A stretch of 12,038 bases of DNA, from assembly GCA_943349725.1 (NCBI GenBank), contig CALQZP010000032.1, positions 1 through 12,038 on the forward strand. Reading direction: 5' to 3'. Source of the stretch: Candidatus Nomurabacteria bacterium (lineage in GTDB: Bacteria; Patescibacteriota; Minisyncoccia; Phycocordibacterales; UBA10002). Below are positions 1-6,543 of the stretch, piece after piece. The stretch's first letter is position 1; every line of letters starts with the position of its first letter. Under the pieces are notes generated by a model. That model was not told the DNA's origin. It searched no databases and saw only the letters and a program-made list of their open reading frames with translations. A program made the translations under genes and the position numbers.

Positions 1-7
1 AATGAGA

Positions 8-26
8 CCGATGCAAGAAGCATCGG
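8..26. repeat. Perfect 7-bp hairpin at left window edge
   Basis: The arms ccgatgc (8-14) and gcatcgg (20-26) pair perfectly around the loop aagaa. A run of five T follows only at 36-40, nine bases after the stem, so this could be a weak terminator of a gene lying left of the window, or just a spacer palindrome. No coding region is supported in 1-107. Confidence 0.4.
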
Positions 27-47
27 GCGACTATATTTTTGTAGGAT

Positions 48-67
48 GCCGTTTTTCCTAAAACGGC
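48..67. repeat. Perfect 8-bp inverted repeat upstream of the first gene
   Basis: gccgtttt (48-55) and aaaacggc (60-67) pair perfectly around the loop tcct. There is no T-tract after it on either strand, so it does not look like a terminator. It ends 27 bases before the -10 box of the next gene, where it could act as an operator or be a spacer repeat. Confidence 0.4.
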
Positions 68-91
68 GCCACAAACAGACTAGCGGTCTTC

Positions 92-100
92 TGCTATACT
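92..100 (+). promoter_or_regulatory. Extended -10 promoter, apparently leaderless
   Basis: TGC directly precedes TATACT (95-100), giving an extended -10 element. No convincing -35 box is present, which is normal for extended -10 promoters. The ATG at 108 begins 7 nt after the -10 box, where transcription would be expected to start, so the mRNA is probably leaderless. Confidence 0.6.
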
Positions 101-107
101 GTAGCGA

Positions 108-698
108 ATGAAAAAGAAAAAGATTTTTGTGCTTGTGGGACATCCTGACAGCAGGAGCCTTAGTTCGGAGCTTGCGACGAGCTACGCCTATGGAGCCGAA
201 GAAGTGGGGCATGAAATAAGGCGGACGAATCTAGGTGAACTTTCTTTTGACCCCATTTTACATCTGGGCTACAAAGAAATTCAGCCGCTTGAGCCTGACC
301 TTCTGAAATTACAGGAGGACATAAGGTGGGCCGACCATTTTGTCATTGTGTATCCAGCGTGGTGGTCTACAATGCCAGCTCTTCTCAAGGGAATGTTTGA
401 CCGAATGTGGCTACCAGGCTTTGCTTATCAGTTTTACAAGAAAGGACCGTTTAAGGATCTACTATGGGTGCGTTTTATGAAGGGAAAAACCGCAAGAATT
501 TTTGTAGTTTCCGATTCTCCCCCGATACTCGCTCGTCTCATTTTTGGTGACACTACAAACGAAATTCGAAGAGGGATTTTATGGTTTTCAGGCTTCTGCG
601 TTAGGGTCAAGAAAATCGGTCCGGTTAAATTTATGACGCCACTCAAAGTAGAGAAATGGGAGAAAAGGTTTCGTAAGTGGGGAGCGAGAGCTTGGTAG
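108..698 (+). CDS. Flavodoxin-fold NAD(P)H oxidoreductase (quinone reductase-like)
   Basis: This 196-residue protein matches the Flavodoxin_2 family (MdaB, YwrO and KefF type), flavin enzymes that pass two electrons from NAD(P)H to quinones or similar acceptors in the cytoplasm. The first beta strand and the phosphate-binding loop of the FMN/FAD site are visible near residues 5-18 (FVLVGHPDSRSLS). The family signature lies near residues 74-108, with WADHFVIVYPAWWSTMPA, then LLKGMFDRMWLPGFAY, which form the flavin ring and dimer contacts. Length is typical for the family (about 180-200). The start is fixed by the extended -10 box 7 nt upstream and by the lack of room for a longer N-terminus before strand 1. 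The C-terminus is basic (KWEKRFRKWGARAW). It stands alone with no partner such as a Kef channel in view, so the true substrate cannot be told. Family assignment is firm; quinone specificity is inferred. Confidence 0.85.
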   Translation: MKKKKIFVLVGHPDSRSLSSELATSYAYGAEEVGHEIRRTNLGELSFDPILHLGYKEIQPLEPDLLKLQEDIRWADHFVIVYPAWWSTMPALLKGMFDRMWLPGFAYQFYKKGPFKDLLWVRFMKGKTARIFVVSDSPPILARLIFGDTTNEIRRGILWFSGFCVRVKKIGPVKFMTPLKVEKWEKRFRKWGARAW

Positions 699-768
699 AA
701 AATCCGAGGCCAAGCCGTGGCGACGTGGTACTGTGGATAATTCGCAAGCGCACATTTAGAAATGGGTC

Positions 769-774
769 TATACT
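769..774 (+). promoter_or_regulatory. -10 box within a small dyad
   Basis: TATACT (769-774) matches the -10 boxes of the neighbouring genes. It sits in a short dyad, gtcta-tactg-tagac (766-780), which could be an operator but may be chance. No good -35 box is seen at 17 nt. The start codon at 812 lies 37 nt downstream, so this transcript has a short leader, unlike its neighbours. Confidence 0.45.
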
Positions 775-811
775 GTAGACACTCTTTTTTATACATAACC
801 CTTTAACCACT

Positions 812-2224
812 ATGTCACGAAACCTCGTTTCATTTTTGTTTGCGCTTTTATTGTCGGCGGGAATTGCATCGTGCGAAGCCGAGCTCGCTTTTGCACAAGA
901 GACGGGAACAATGCCTCCGCCACAAACCTCTTTTGAGGGTACCGACTCGCGAGTGATGCTACCACCTCCCCATTATCAGGGGGGGAATCTTGAATCACAA
1001 CGAATGATGCCTCCACCGTCAGAAAACGGTGGTGACTTTAGGCAACCCGAAATGATGGGGCAACCACCGCAACAAACGGGAACAGCGCGCTATGATGGGA
1101 ATTACCAAAATCGTTATCAGCAAGGAGGACAGATGCGCCCTACAAATCAACCGCCATCAAGTGAAGGCAAACAGGGTACAACCGTCGGACAGAGGCCTTT
1201 GGGTGAGCAAAAAAATATGAGACCACCACAGGGACAAACCGATTTTGGTGGACAAGCCGGAGACCGCAATCAACAGAGTTTTGGCGCCCAAAAGGGTAGC
1301 GAGGATGAGAATTCAGGAATGGGTGGCCAGAGTGATGAGAAAATGGCGGAACAGCAGAAGAAAATGCAAACACAGCAACTTGCCCAAATGAAGCGGGGGA
1401 TGGTCTCTGGTATTGAGCAAGGACTCAAGCAAATAAAGAGGCAGGTAGAGGTACTATCCAAAAAGGGTATTACGATTCCTTCGGAGGTGGCGCCGCTTGT
1501 CACCGAGCTGTCGAGTGCGCTTCAGACAGTAAAGTCGGCGACCGAGCTTACCGATGACGTGGAATCCGCGTTTGAGGTGCTTCAGGAAAAAGGACAGGAC
1601 CTTCGGGAAATCGGGCAAAAACTAGGAACGCTTGACCAGATGTCGCAGATGACCAAACAGGTTGAAAAAGAATTTGCCAAAATGGATAAGGAAGTTTCGA
1701 AAGCAAGGAAAAGTAAAGAGGCCGTGCAGTATCCGGATGTCATCAGCAAGATTGAGAGTCAGCTCGCGTCCCTGAAAACAGCGTGGGAAGAAACTAAGAC
1801 CTCACTCACCTCCGGCGATAGTGAGCCAGGTGACGTTCAGGAGGCAATGGAGGAGATATTTTCCGATATTAGAGAGGTACGGCAGAGTCTGGGAATGTTG
1901 AAGCAACTCGGCTCTGTTTCCAAGATGATTGCAAGCGCAGGAAAGGAGCTGACCAAATTTGAAAAAGAAGTTGCTCGCCAGAAGAAGGCAGGGAAGGATG
2001 TCGGTGAACTTGCCTCACTACTTTCCAAAGCGAAGGGGAAACTTACTGAAATTACCGTACTTTCCAAACAGTCTGGTTTTGACCCCGAAGACCTATTTGA
2101 CGGCATGCAGGAGCTTGAGCATATCCGAAGTGAAATGTTGCAGGAACTTGATAACGTAAGCGGGAAGAGTGACAGCGAGAAGCTTGGTGCGTCAGTGATG
2201 CGAGCTTTGCAATCTAAACGCTAG
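812..2224 (+). CDS. Exported protein with low-complexity half and threefold helical repeat
   Basis: I do not recognise this 470-residue protein. It begins with an export signal (residues 1-29): hydrophobic SFLFALLLSAGIAS, then C21. IASC fits a lipobox, so it may be a lipoprotein anchored at C21; AFA before Q29 would suit ordinary signal peptidase cleavage instead. Residues 30-180 are disordered, rich in Pro, Gln, Gly and Met, with recurring MPPP, LPPP and RPPQ motifs. From about 185 on it is charged, helical and probably coiled-coil. I see three diverged units of about 85-90 residues, beginning near residues 205, 285 and 375. Each opens with a K-E-hydrophobic-K pattern, such as KEFAKMDKEVSKARK and KELTKFEKEVARQKK, and closes with a helix such as EAMEEIFSDIREVRQSL or DGMQELEHIRSEMLQEL. 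A surface or envelope structural role is possible. The start is supported by the signal peptide; there is no Shine-Dalgarno site. Confidence 0.8.
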   Translation: MSRNLVSFLFALLLSAGIASCEAELAFAQETGTMPPPQTSFEGTDSRVMLPPPHYQGGNLESQRMMPPPSENGGDFRQPEMMGQPPQQTGTARYDGNYQNRYQQGGQMRPTNQPPSSEGKQGTTVGQRPLGEQKNMRPPQGQTDFGGQAGDRNQQSFGAQKGSEDENSGMGGQSDEKMAEQQKKMQTQQLAQMKRGMVSGIEQGLKQIKRQVEVLSKKGITIPSEVAPLVTELSSALQTVKSATELTDDVESAFEVLQEKGQDLREIGQKLGTLDQMSQMTKQVEKEFAKMDKEVSKARKSKEAVQYPDVISKIESQLASLKTAWEETKTSLTSGDSEPGDVQEAMEEIFSDIREVRQSLGMLKQLGSVSKMIASAGKELTKFEKEVARQKKAGKDVGELASLLSKAKGKLTEITVLSKQSGFDPEDLFDGMQELEHIRSEMLQELDNVSGKSDSEKLGASVMRALQSKR

Positions 2225-2249
2225 AGTAGGTTAGAATGTTCCGCACTAT

Positions 2250-2277
2250 AAAACCCCGCGTAATGCGGGGTTTTAGT
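2250..2277 (+). terminator. Rho-independent terminator
   Basis: aaaaccccgc (2250-2259) pairs perfectly with gcggggtttt (2265-2274) around the loop gtaat, and T-rich sequence follows. It lies 25 nt after the stop of the exported-protein gene and ends that unit. The A-tract on the left arm could also make it work on the minus strand. Confidence 0.9.
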
Positions 2278-2322
2278 TTACACACACAAGGGAAAAGAAA
2301 CGGTAACCCTCCACCCCCTCTC

Positions 2323-2416
2323 ATTCTCCCTTTCCTAAAGGGAGTGGCCGTAGGCCGAGGGATTTTGAAAATCCTCCGCCTCAAAGATTCGGCACCTTTT
2401 TTAGGAAAGGAGGAAT
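2323..2416. repeat. MITE-like palindromic element, 94 bp
   Basis: Terminal inverted repeats of 17 nt (2323-2339 and 2400-2416) match at 15 of 17 positions. The left arm forms an 8-bp hairpin (ctcccttt/aaagggag, 2326-2344). The centre is ggatttt-g-aaaatcc (2360-2374). The right arm forms ccttt/aaagg (2395-2410). The two halves are diverged inverted copies of each other. It carries no gene, so a transposase would have to act in trans. A half-copy recurs inside ychF at 3147-3196. It fills most of the spacer between the terminator and the ychF promoter. Confidence 0.75.
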
Positions 2417-2458
2417 AAGAAGGAGCAGATTTTAGTTTCGTAATTACCGCTCATACGC

Positions 2459-2464
2459 TATACT
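2459..2464 (+). promoter_or_regulatory. -10 box of ychF, apparently leaderless
   Basis: TATACT (2459-2464) ends 7 nt before the ychF ATG. The context gctatactgt is the same as at the first gene of the window. The expected start of transcription falls at or next to the ATG. The -35 region is weak (tttcgt near 2436). Confidence 0.6.
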
Positions 2465-2471
2465 GTGGCAC

Positions 2472-3647
2472 ATGTCACTTTCAATCGGTATTGTCGGGCT
2501 TCCGAACGTGGGAAAATCCACGCTTTTTAACGCGCTCACGAAAAAGAGCGTGCTTGCCGCAAACTACCCGTTCGCCACGATTGACCCGAGTGTTGGTGTG
2601 GTTGTGGTACCGGATGAACGCATGGGGAAGCTTTCCTCGTTCAGTCATTCAAAAAAAACCGTTCCCGCCTCTGTTGAATTTGTTGATATTGCGGGACTGG
2701 TGAAAGGGGCTTCGGAAGGTGAGGGTCTTGGTAACCAATTTTTGACCAACATCCGTGAGACTGACGCGATTGCAGAGGTGGTTCGCATATTTTCCGCCGG
2801 AGGCGGATCCGCCTCCGGCGGAGAGGACATCATTCATGTCTATGGTGACATTGACCCTATGCGCGATATTGAAGTCATTAACCTTGAGCTCATCCTTGCG
2901 GACCTCCAGACCGTTTCAAAGCGCATCACTTCCATCAAATCCGACATTAAGAAGGGCGTCAAAAGCGCGGCCATCGAGAATGAAGCGCTTTTGCGTCTTG
3001 AGAAGGCGCTTCAAGAGGGAAAGCTGGCGAATTCTGTGACACTGAACGAATTCGAGCAGCCGCTCATCAAACATTTGCACCTGCTCACTACGAAGCCCAT
3101 TCTCTACGTGCTCAACAAAAAAGGTGGGGGAAAGAACCTGGATGAGAAATCCTCCGTCCTCGCAGACTCGGACACCTCCTTTTCTAAAGGAGGAATGGAG
3201 CCAGCTGATGAGCGGTGGGAGAAGCTGATGCAGTTTATGAAGGATACAAAATCTAGCTACGTTGTTGTGGATGCCAAAATTGAGGAGGATCTCAAAGAAA
3301 TGGTCGGGGAAGAGAAGGAAATGTTTCGCAAAGAATTAGGAGGGAAGGACGACGGAATCGATAATCTGATTAAAGCGGGCTACGACATGCTCGGCCTGAT
3401 TACCTACTTCACCACAGGAGAAGACGAAACGCGTGGGTGGGTTATTCAAAAAGGATGGACGGCTCCGCTTGCCGGAACTGCAATTCATACCGATTTTAAA
3501 GACAAATTCGTACGCGCTGAAGTGATTGAATGGGATAAACTGATCGCGATTGGGTCCTACGGCGCTGCCCGCGAAAAGGGTTTGCTTCGAACGGAAGGGA
3601 AGGAATATATAGTCAAGGACGGCGACGTGATTGAGTTTAAGATATAA
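2472..3647 (+). CDS. ychF: YchF/OLA1-type ribosome-associated ATPase
   Basis: YchF is a universally conserved Obg-related P-loop NTPase that prefers ATP, binds ribosomes and acts in translation and stress control. Visible are the P-loop G9-LPNVGKST (residues 9-17), the switch/G3 motif VDIAGLVKGASEGEGLGNQF (71-90), the coiled-coil arm (about 130-205) and a C-terminal TGS domain (about 305-391) with typical TYFTTGEDETRGW and EGKEYIVKDGDVIEF. The base-recognition motif usually read as NxxE appears here as N215-KKG, an oddity. The protein has 391 residues against about 363-366 in other bacteria. The excess matches two repeat-encoded inserts: residues 108-117 (SAGGGSASGG) from a perfect palindrome, and residues 226-242 (KSSVLADSDTSFSKGGM) from a half-copy of the upstream element. 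Without these 27 residues it would be 364 long. The start is set by the conserved SIGIVGLPN strand and the -10 box 7 nt upstream. Confidence 0.97.
   Translation: MSLSIGIVGLPNVGKSTLFNALTKKSVLAANYPFATIDPSVGVVVVPDERMGKLSSFSHSKKTVPASVEFVDIAGLVKGASEGEGLGNQFLTNIRETDAIAEVVRIFSAGGGSASGGEDIIHVYGDIDPMRDIEVINLELILADLQTVSKRITSIKSDIKKGVKSAAIENEALLRLEKALQEGKLANSVTLNEFEQPLIKHLHLLTTKPILYVLNKKGGGKNLDEKSSVLADSDTSFSKGGMEPADERWEKLMQFMKDTKSSYVVVDAKIEEDLKEMVGEEKEMFRKELGGKDDGIDNLIKAGYDMLGLITYFTTGEDETRGWVIQKGWTAPLAGTAIHTDFKDKFVRAEVIEWDKLIAIGSYGAAREKGLLRTEGKEYIVKDGDVIEFKI
2793..2822. repeat. Perfect 30-bp palindrome inside ychF
   Basis: The 15-base arm tccgccggaggcgga (2793-2807) is followed at once by its exact reverse complement (2808-2822). 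It covers exactly ten codons in phase (residues 108-117, Ser-Ala-Gly-Gly-Gly-Ser-Ala-Ser-Gly-Gly). In E. coli YchF the matching place reads FENDNIIHV, with no such loop. Palindrome and in-frame coding are seen directly; insertion is inferred. Confidence 0.9.
3147..3196. repeat. Half-copy of the palindromic element inside ychF
   Basis: This 50-bp stretch lines up with the right half of the intergenic element (2368-2416): both share aaatcctccg, cctc, cacct and the end aaaggaggaat. It ends in a hairpin, cctccttt (3175-3182) with aaaggagg (3186-3193). It encodes residues 226-242 of YchF in frame, at a place where the family has no such segment. Confidence 0.8.
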
Positions 3648-3696
3648 ATTGCGCAAGGCCATATTTCTGCCGTCAATGTGCACTAGCGTCGTCGTC

Positions 3697-3725
3697 TTGT
3701 CAGGAGTCTTGAGCGGGCGTATACT
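3697..3725 (+). promoter_or_regulatory. Near-consensus sigma-70 type promoter
   Basis: TTGTCA (3697-3702) and TATACT (3720-3725) are separated by exactly 17 bp, the best promoter in the window. Transcription should begin near 3732, about 8 nt before the ATG of the small gene at 3740. Confidence 0.8.
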
Positions 3726-3739
3726 TTTTGTAGCTTTTT

Positions 3740-3862
3740 ATGAAGACACACAAGCATTCCTATGGGCGAAAGCTCAAGATAACGCCCAGTGTCGTTTTTA
3801 CACTTCTCATTTTATCCGCTTTCCTGTGGATTTTGGCGGACGGACTGAGCGCGTTTAAATAA
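3740..3862 (+). CDS. Small single-pass membrane protein, 40 residues
   Basis: This short frame reads MKTHKHSYGRKLKITPSV, then VFTLLILSAFLWILADGLSAFK. The N-terminus is basic (K and H rich) and is followed by one hydrophobic segment at about residues 17-34. The positive-inside rule suggests a cytoplasmic N-terminus and one membrane span. The case for a real gene comes from its surroundings: a near-consensus promoter 14 nt upstream, an ATG close to the expected transcript start, and a terminator hairpin 20 nt after the TAA stop. It thus forms its own compact transcription unit of roughly 180 nt between ychF and leuS. I recognise no family. A longer overlapping frame from 3631 runs through the same DNA but overlaps the end of ychF and starts before the promoter, so it is a poorer choice. 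The function is unknown. Confidence 0.65.
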   Translation: MKTHKHSYGRKLKITPSVVFTLLILSAFLWILADGLSAFK

Positions 3863-3882
3863 CACATCACCTTTTGGTTTCA

Positions 3883-3915
3883 AGCGACTCTCGGATTTCC
3901 CGGGGGTCGCTCTTT
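3883..3915 (+). terminator. Rho-independent terminator after the small gene
   Basis: agcgac (3883-3888) pairs with gtcgct (3906-3911). The stem continues inward by wobble and G-C pairs to cgg/ccg (3892-3894 with 3900-3902), about 12 pairs, and ctttatt follows. It ends the 3732-3915 unit and separates it from leuS. Confidence 0.7.
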
Positions 3916-3979
3916 ATTCGTGTAAAAACATCACCTGTAGGTAAATCAGAAAGTACGACGATGCGGACAGAAATAACAT

Positions 3980-4007
3980 TTGAGAGAATCTAGAAATGTT
4001 GTATAGT
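3980..4007 (+). promoter_or_regulatory. leuS promoter, apparently leaderless
   Basis: TTGAGA (3980-3985) and TATAGT (4002-4007) lie 16 bp apart. The leuS ATG starts 7 nt after the -10 box, so transcription should begin at or beside the ATG. No T-box or other leader can fit, so tRNA-sensing control before the start codon is excluded for this promoter. Confidence 0.65.
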
Positions 4008-4014
4008 ATGCGCT

Positions 4015-6543
4015 ATGCATCCGTACGACCACAAAAGAGTTGAGAAGAAATGGCAGAAGGTGTGGACGACCACCAAGCTCTACCGTACCAGTGACACGTT
4101 ACCTGTTACGAGTGACAAGTGTTACGTCTTGGATATGTTCCCGTACCCGTCGGGGGACGGGCTTCATGTCGGGCACCCCAAGGGGTATATCGCGACCGAT
4201 GTCTATTCACGCCTGAAAAAAATGCGGGGACATACCATTTTGCACCCGATGGGGTGGGACGCTTTCGGTTTGCCCGCGGAGAATTATGCAATCAAGAACA
4301 AGATACATCCGGAGGTTGCGGTCAAGAAGAATATTAAGCGATTTAAGGAACAGCTCGGCCTCCTCGGCTTTAACTACGATTGGGAACGCGAGATAAATAC
4401 CACCGACCCCGCGTACTACAAATGGACGCAGTGGATGTTCCTCCAGATGTTCCACATAGGACTCGCGTTTCAATCAAACGAGCCAATCAATTGGTGCCCA
4501 TCCTGTAAAACAGGCCTCGCAAACGAAGACCTTGAAGACGGCGCGTGCGAGCGCTGCGGTTCTGTCGTAGAGAAAAAAGCTATCCCCCAATGGGTGCTCC
4601 GCATTACCGATTACGCCGACCGGCTTCTTTTAGGCCTAGATACACTGGACTGGCCGGAGTACATCAAGGAAAGCCAGCGAAATTGGATAGGAAGGTCGGA
4701 GGGAGCGGAAATTAAGTTTAAAGTTAAAAGTTTAAAGTTAAAAGTTGAAGAGGAGATAAAGGTGTTTACGACGCGAGCGGACACGCTTTTTGGCGCGACG
4801 TATTTGGTGGTGGCACCGGAACACCCTATACTGAAAAAGCTCGAAGCGCTAAGCTCTAATTTCGAAGAGGTTAAAGGTTACCAAAACCAAACAAGGCAGA
4901 AGACGGAGATTGAGAGAACGGCGGAGGGGAAAGAGAAGACAGGTGTTGAGCTTAAGGGTATCAAGGCTATCAATCCGGCAAATAAGGAAGAAATTCCCGT
5001 CTGGGTTGCCGAATATGTACTTGCCGATTATGGTACGGGGGCGATTATGGCGGTTCCTGCGCACGATGAGCGCGATTTTCAGTTTGCAAAGAAATATAAG
5101 CTCCGAGTCCGAGAAGTTGTCGCAAGGAACATTGGCGAGTATACCCAGTATTTGGAACAGCAAACGATAGCGCGTGAGATGGACCTTTCAAAGTTGGTGT
5201 CAGTCTATGAGATACCTCCATTCACGGGTACTGGGCAAGCCATGTGGTCCGGGCAATTTGATGGACTTTCGAGCGAAGAGGCAAAGAAAAAAATTACCGA
5301 ATTTGTCGGAGGAAAAACCCTTACAAAATATAAACTTCGTGACTGGGTATTCTCTCGCCAGCGGTATTGGGGAGAGCCGATTCCGCTCATACATTGTCCG
5401 AAGTGTGGAGTGGTGCCGGTGCCGGAAAAGGATTTGCCGGTCAAATTGCCGAAAGTGGAATCGTACGAGCCTACTGGGACAGGAGAGTCACCCCTTGCGA
5501 AAATTGATAAGTGGGTGAATGTGAAGTGTCCTAAGTGTTCGGGTCCCGCAAAGCGTGAGACAAACACGATGCCTCAATGGGCAGGTTCGTGCTGGTACTA
5601 CATCGCGTATTGCTTGCGCGAAAATCTCAAATCACAAAAACCAAACTCCAAACAATTTTCAAATCTCAATTCCCAAAAATCAAAACGAATTCTTAAGAAA
5701 TGGCTTCCTGTGGATATGTATGTGGGAGGCGCGGAGCACGCGACACGGCACTTAATTTATGCGAGATTTTGGCATAAATTTTTGTTTGATATCGGTGTCG
5801 TGGAAACCGAAGAGCCATTTCAGAAATTACAAAATGTCGGTCTTATTCTTGCTTCCGATGGGCGCAAAATGAGCAAGCGGTTCGGTAATGTGGTTAACCC
5901 CGATGAAATCGTGGAGCGTTTTGGTGCTGACTCGCTTCGTGTCTATGAAATGTTTATGGGTCCCTTCAATCAGGCGGTCGCGTGGAACTCCGATAGTCTT
6001 GTTGGCTCACGCCGTTTTCTTGAGCGAGTGTGGAAACTCCGCGAGAGGGCTGTAAAAAGGGGAGCACCGGAGCTAAGCATTACGCTTTCTGCTCTCATGC
6101 ACCAAACCATAAAAAAAGTGGGGGATGATATTGAGGGATTTCGATTCAACACGGCAATCAGTTCGCTGATGATTTTACTCAACGCGTTTGAAGGTGAGCA
6201 GCTCATTTCGACCAACACCTACGAGACGCTCGTGACGCTCGTATCCCCGTTCGCTCCACACCTTTCCGAAGAGCTGTGGGAGCATCTCGGCCACAAGAAA
6301 AGTATTTATAAAGAGTCGTGGCCTACCTATGATGAGCGCATAGCCCTGTCTGCGCCGATTACCATCACCGTGCAAGTGAGTGGTAAAACAAGAGGAAGCT
6401 TTTCAACTACCCGTGGAAAGTCAAAAGAGGAGGTTAAGGAAATGGCGCTTGCTCTACCAGCCGTAGAGAAGTGGGTCACAGGAAAGGTGATAAAAACGGT
6501 CATTGTCGTTCCGGATCGCCTCATTAATATAGTTGTGTTATAA
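4015..6543 (+). CDS. leuS: Leucyl-tRNA synthetase
   Basis: Class I synthetase charging tRNA-Leu with leucine in the cytoplasm. It has 842 residues, within the family range. Seen in order: MFPYPSGDGLHVGH with the HIGH box at 51-54; a zinc-type cluster with C161, C164, C178 and C181; the CP1 editing domain with T252-T253-R-A-D-T and YGTGAIMAVPAHDERDFQF, whose D354 probably matches the conserved editing Asp; a second pair of CPKC motifs around residues 460-510; AGSCWYY and YVGGAEHATRHLIYARFW of the catalytic core; the KMSKR loop at 618-622; the anticodon-binding helical domain (about 660-780); and a C-terminal domain beginning near ITVQVSGKTRG. Both active site and editing site look intact. Two stretches are repeat-derived: residues 233-246 (A/T tandem repeat) and 537-558 (G-free, Asn/Gln/Ser/Lys-rich). 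The start is fixed by the promoter and by the usual spacing to the HIGH box. Confidence 0.98.
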   Translation: MHPYDHKRVEKKWQKVWTTTKLYRTSDTLPVTSDKCYVLDMFPYPSGDGLHVGHPKGYIATDVYSRLKKMRGHTILHPMGWDAFGLPAENYAIKNKIHPEVAVKKNIKRFKEQLGLLGFNYDWEREINTTDPAYYKWTQWMFLQMFHIGLAFQSNEPINWCPSCKTGLANEDLEDGACERCGSVVEKKAIPQWVLRITDYADRLLLGLDTLDWPEYIKESQRNWIGRSEGAEIKFKVKSLKLKVEEEIKVFTTRADTLFGATYLVVAPEHPILKKLEALSSNFEEVKGYQNQTRQKTEIERTAEGKEKTGVELKGIKAINPANKEEIPVWVAEYVLADYGTGAIMAVPAHDERDFQFAKKYKLRVREVVARNIGEYTQYLEQQTIAREMDLSKLVSVYEIPPFTGTGQAMWSGQFDGLSSEEAKKKITEFVGGKTLTKYKLRDWVFSRQRYWGEPIPLIHCPKCGVVPVPEKDLPVKLPKVESYEPTGTGESPLAKIDKWVNVKCPKCSGPAKRETNTMPQWAGSCWYYIAYCLRENLKSQKPNSKQFSNLNSQKSKRILKKWLPVDMYVGGAEHATRHLIYARFWHKFLFDIGVVETEEPFQKLQNVGLILASDGRKMSKRFGNVVNPDEIVERFGADSLRVYEMFMGPFNQAVAWNSDSLVGSRRFLERVWKLRERAVKRGAPELSITLSALMHQTIKKVGDDIEGFRFNTAISSLMILLNAFEGEQLISTNTYETLVTLVSPFAPHLSEELWEHLGHKKSIYKESWPTYDERIALSAPITITVQVSGKTRGSFSTTRGKSKEEVKEMALALPAVEKWVTGKVIKTVIVVPDRLINIVVL
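4715..4746 (+). repeat. 14-bp A/T-rich tandem repeat inside leuS
   Basis: The unit agtttaaagttaaa occurs twice exactly (4715-4728, 4729-4742), plus four more bases. The unit is not a multiple of three, yet the whole stretch stays open and encodes a Lys-rich piece, IKFKVKSLKLKVEEE, at the start of the CP1 editing insertion, between GRSEGAE and VFTTRADT. It probably forms or extends a surface strand. Confidence 0.8.
5621..5686 (+). repeat. 66-base G-free low-complexity insert in leuS
   Basis: There is no G on the plus strand over 66 bases, with recurring caaa, ccaaa and aatctcaa motifs. It encodes residues 537-558 (NLKSQKPNSKQ, then FSNLNSQKSKR), between AGSCWYYIAYCLRE and KKWLPVDMYVGG. Most LeuRS proteins have a short linker there. 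Composition is sharply unlike the flanking catalytic core. Confidence 0.75.

Noticed and set aside
2236..2418. Open frame of 60 codons over the intergenic element
   Set aside because: It lies wholly on the terminator and the palindromic element; its peptide is a by-product of repeat DNA and has no start signal.
3631..3858. 75-codon frame between ychF and leuS
   Set aside because: It begins inside ychF and before the promoter at 3697. The 40-codon frame in another phase fits promoter and terminator better.
4091..4125. gtgaca/gttac repeats near the leuS start as another inserted repeat
   Set aside because: Short imperfect repeats are visible, but the protein is only about two residues longer there than E. 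coli LeuRS, so an insertion is not supported.
4849..5567. Antisense frames over 100 codons within leuS
   Set aside because: They are shadows of the strongly conserved leuS frame, with no promoter, start signal or recognisable protein features.
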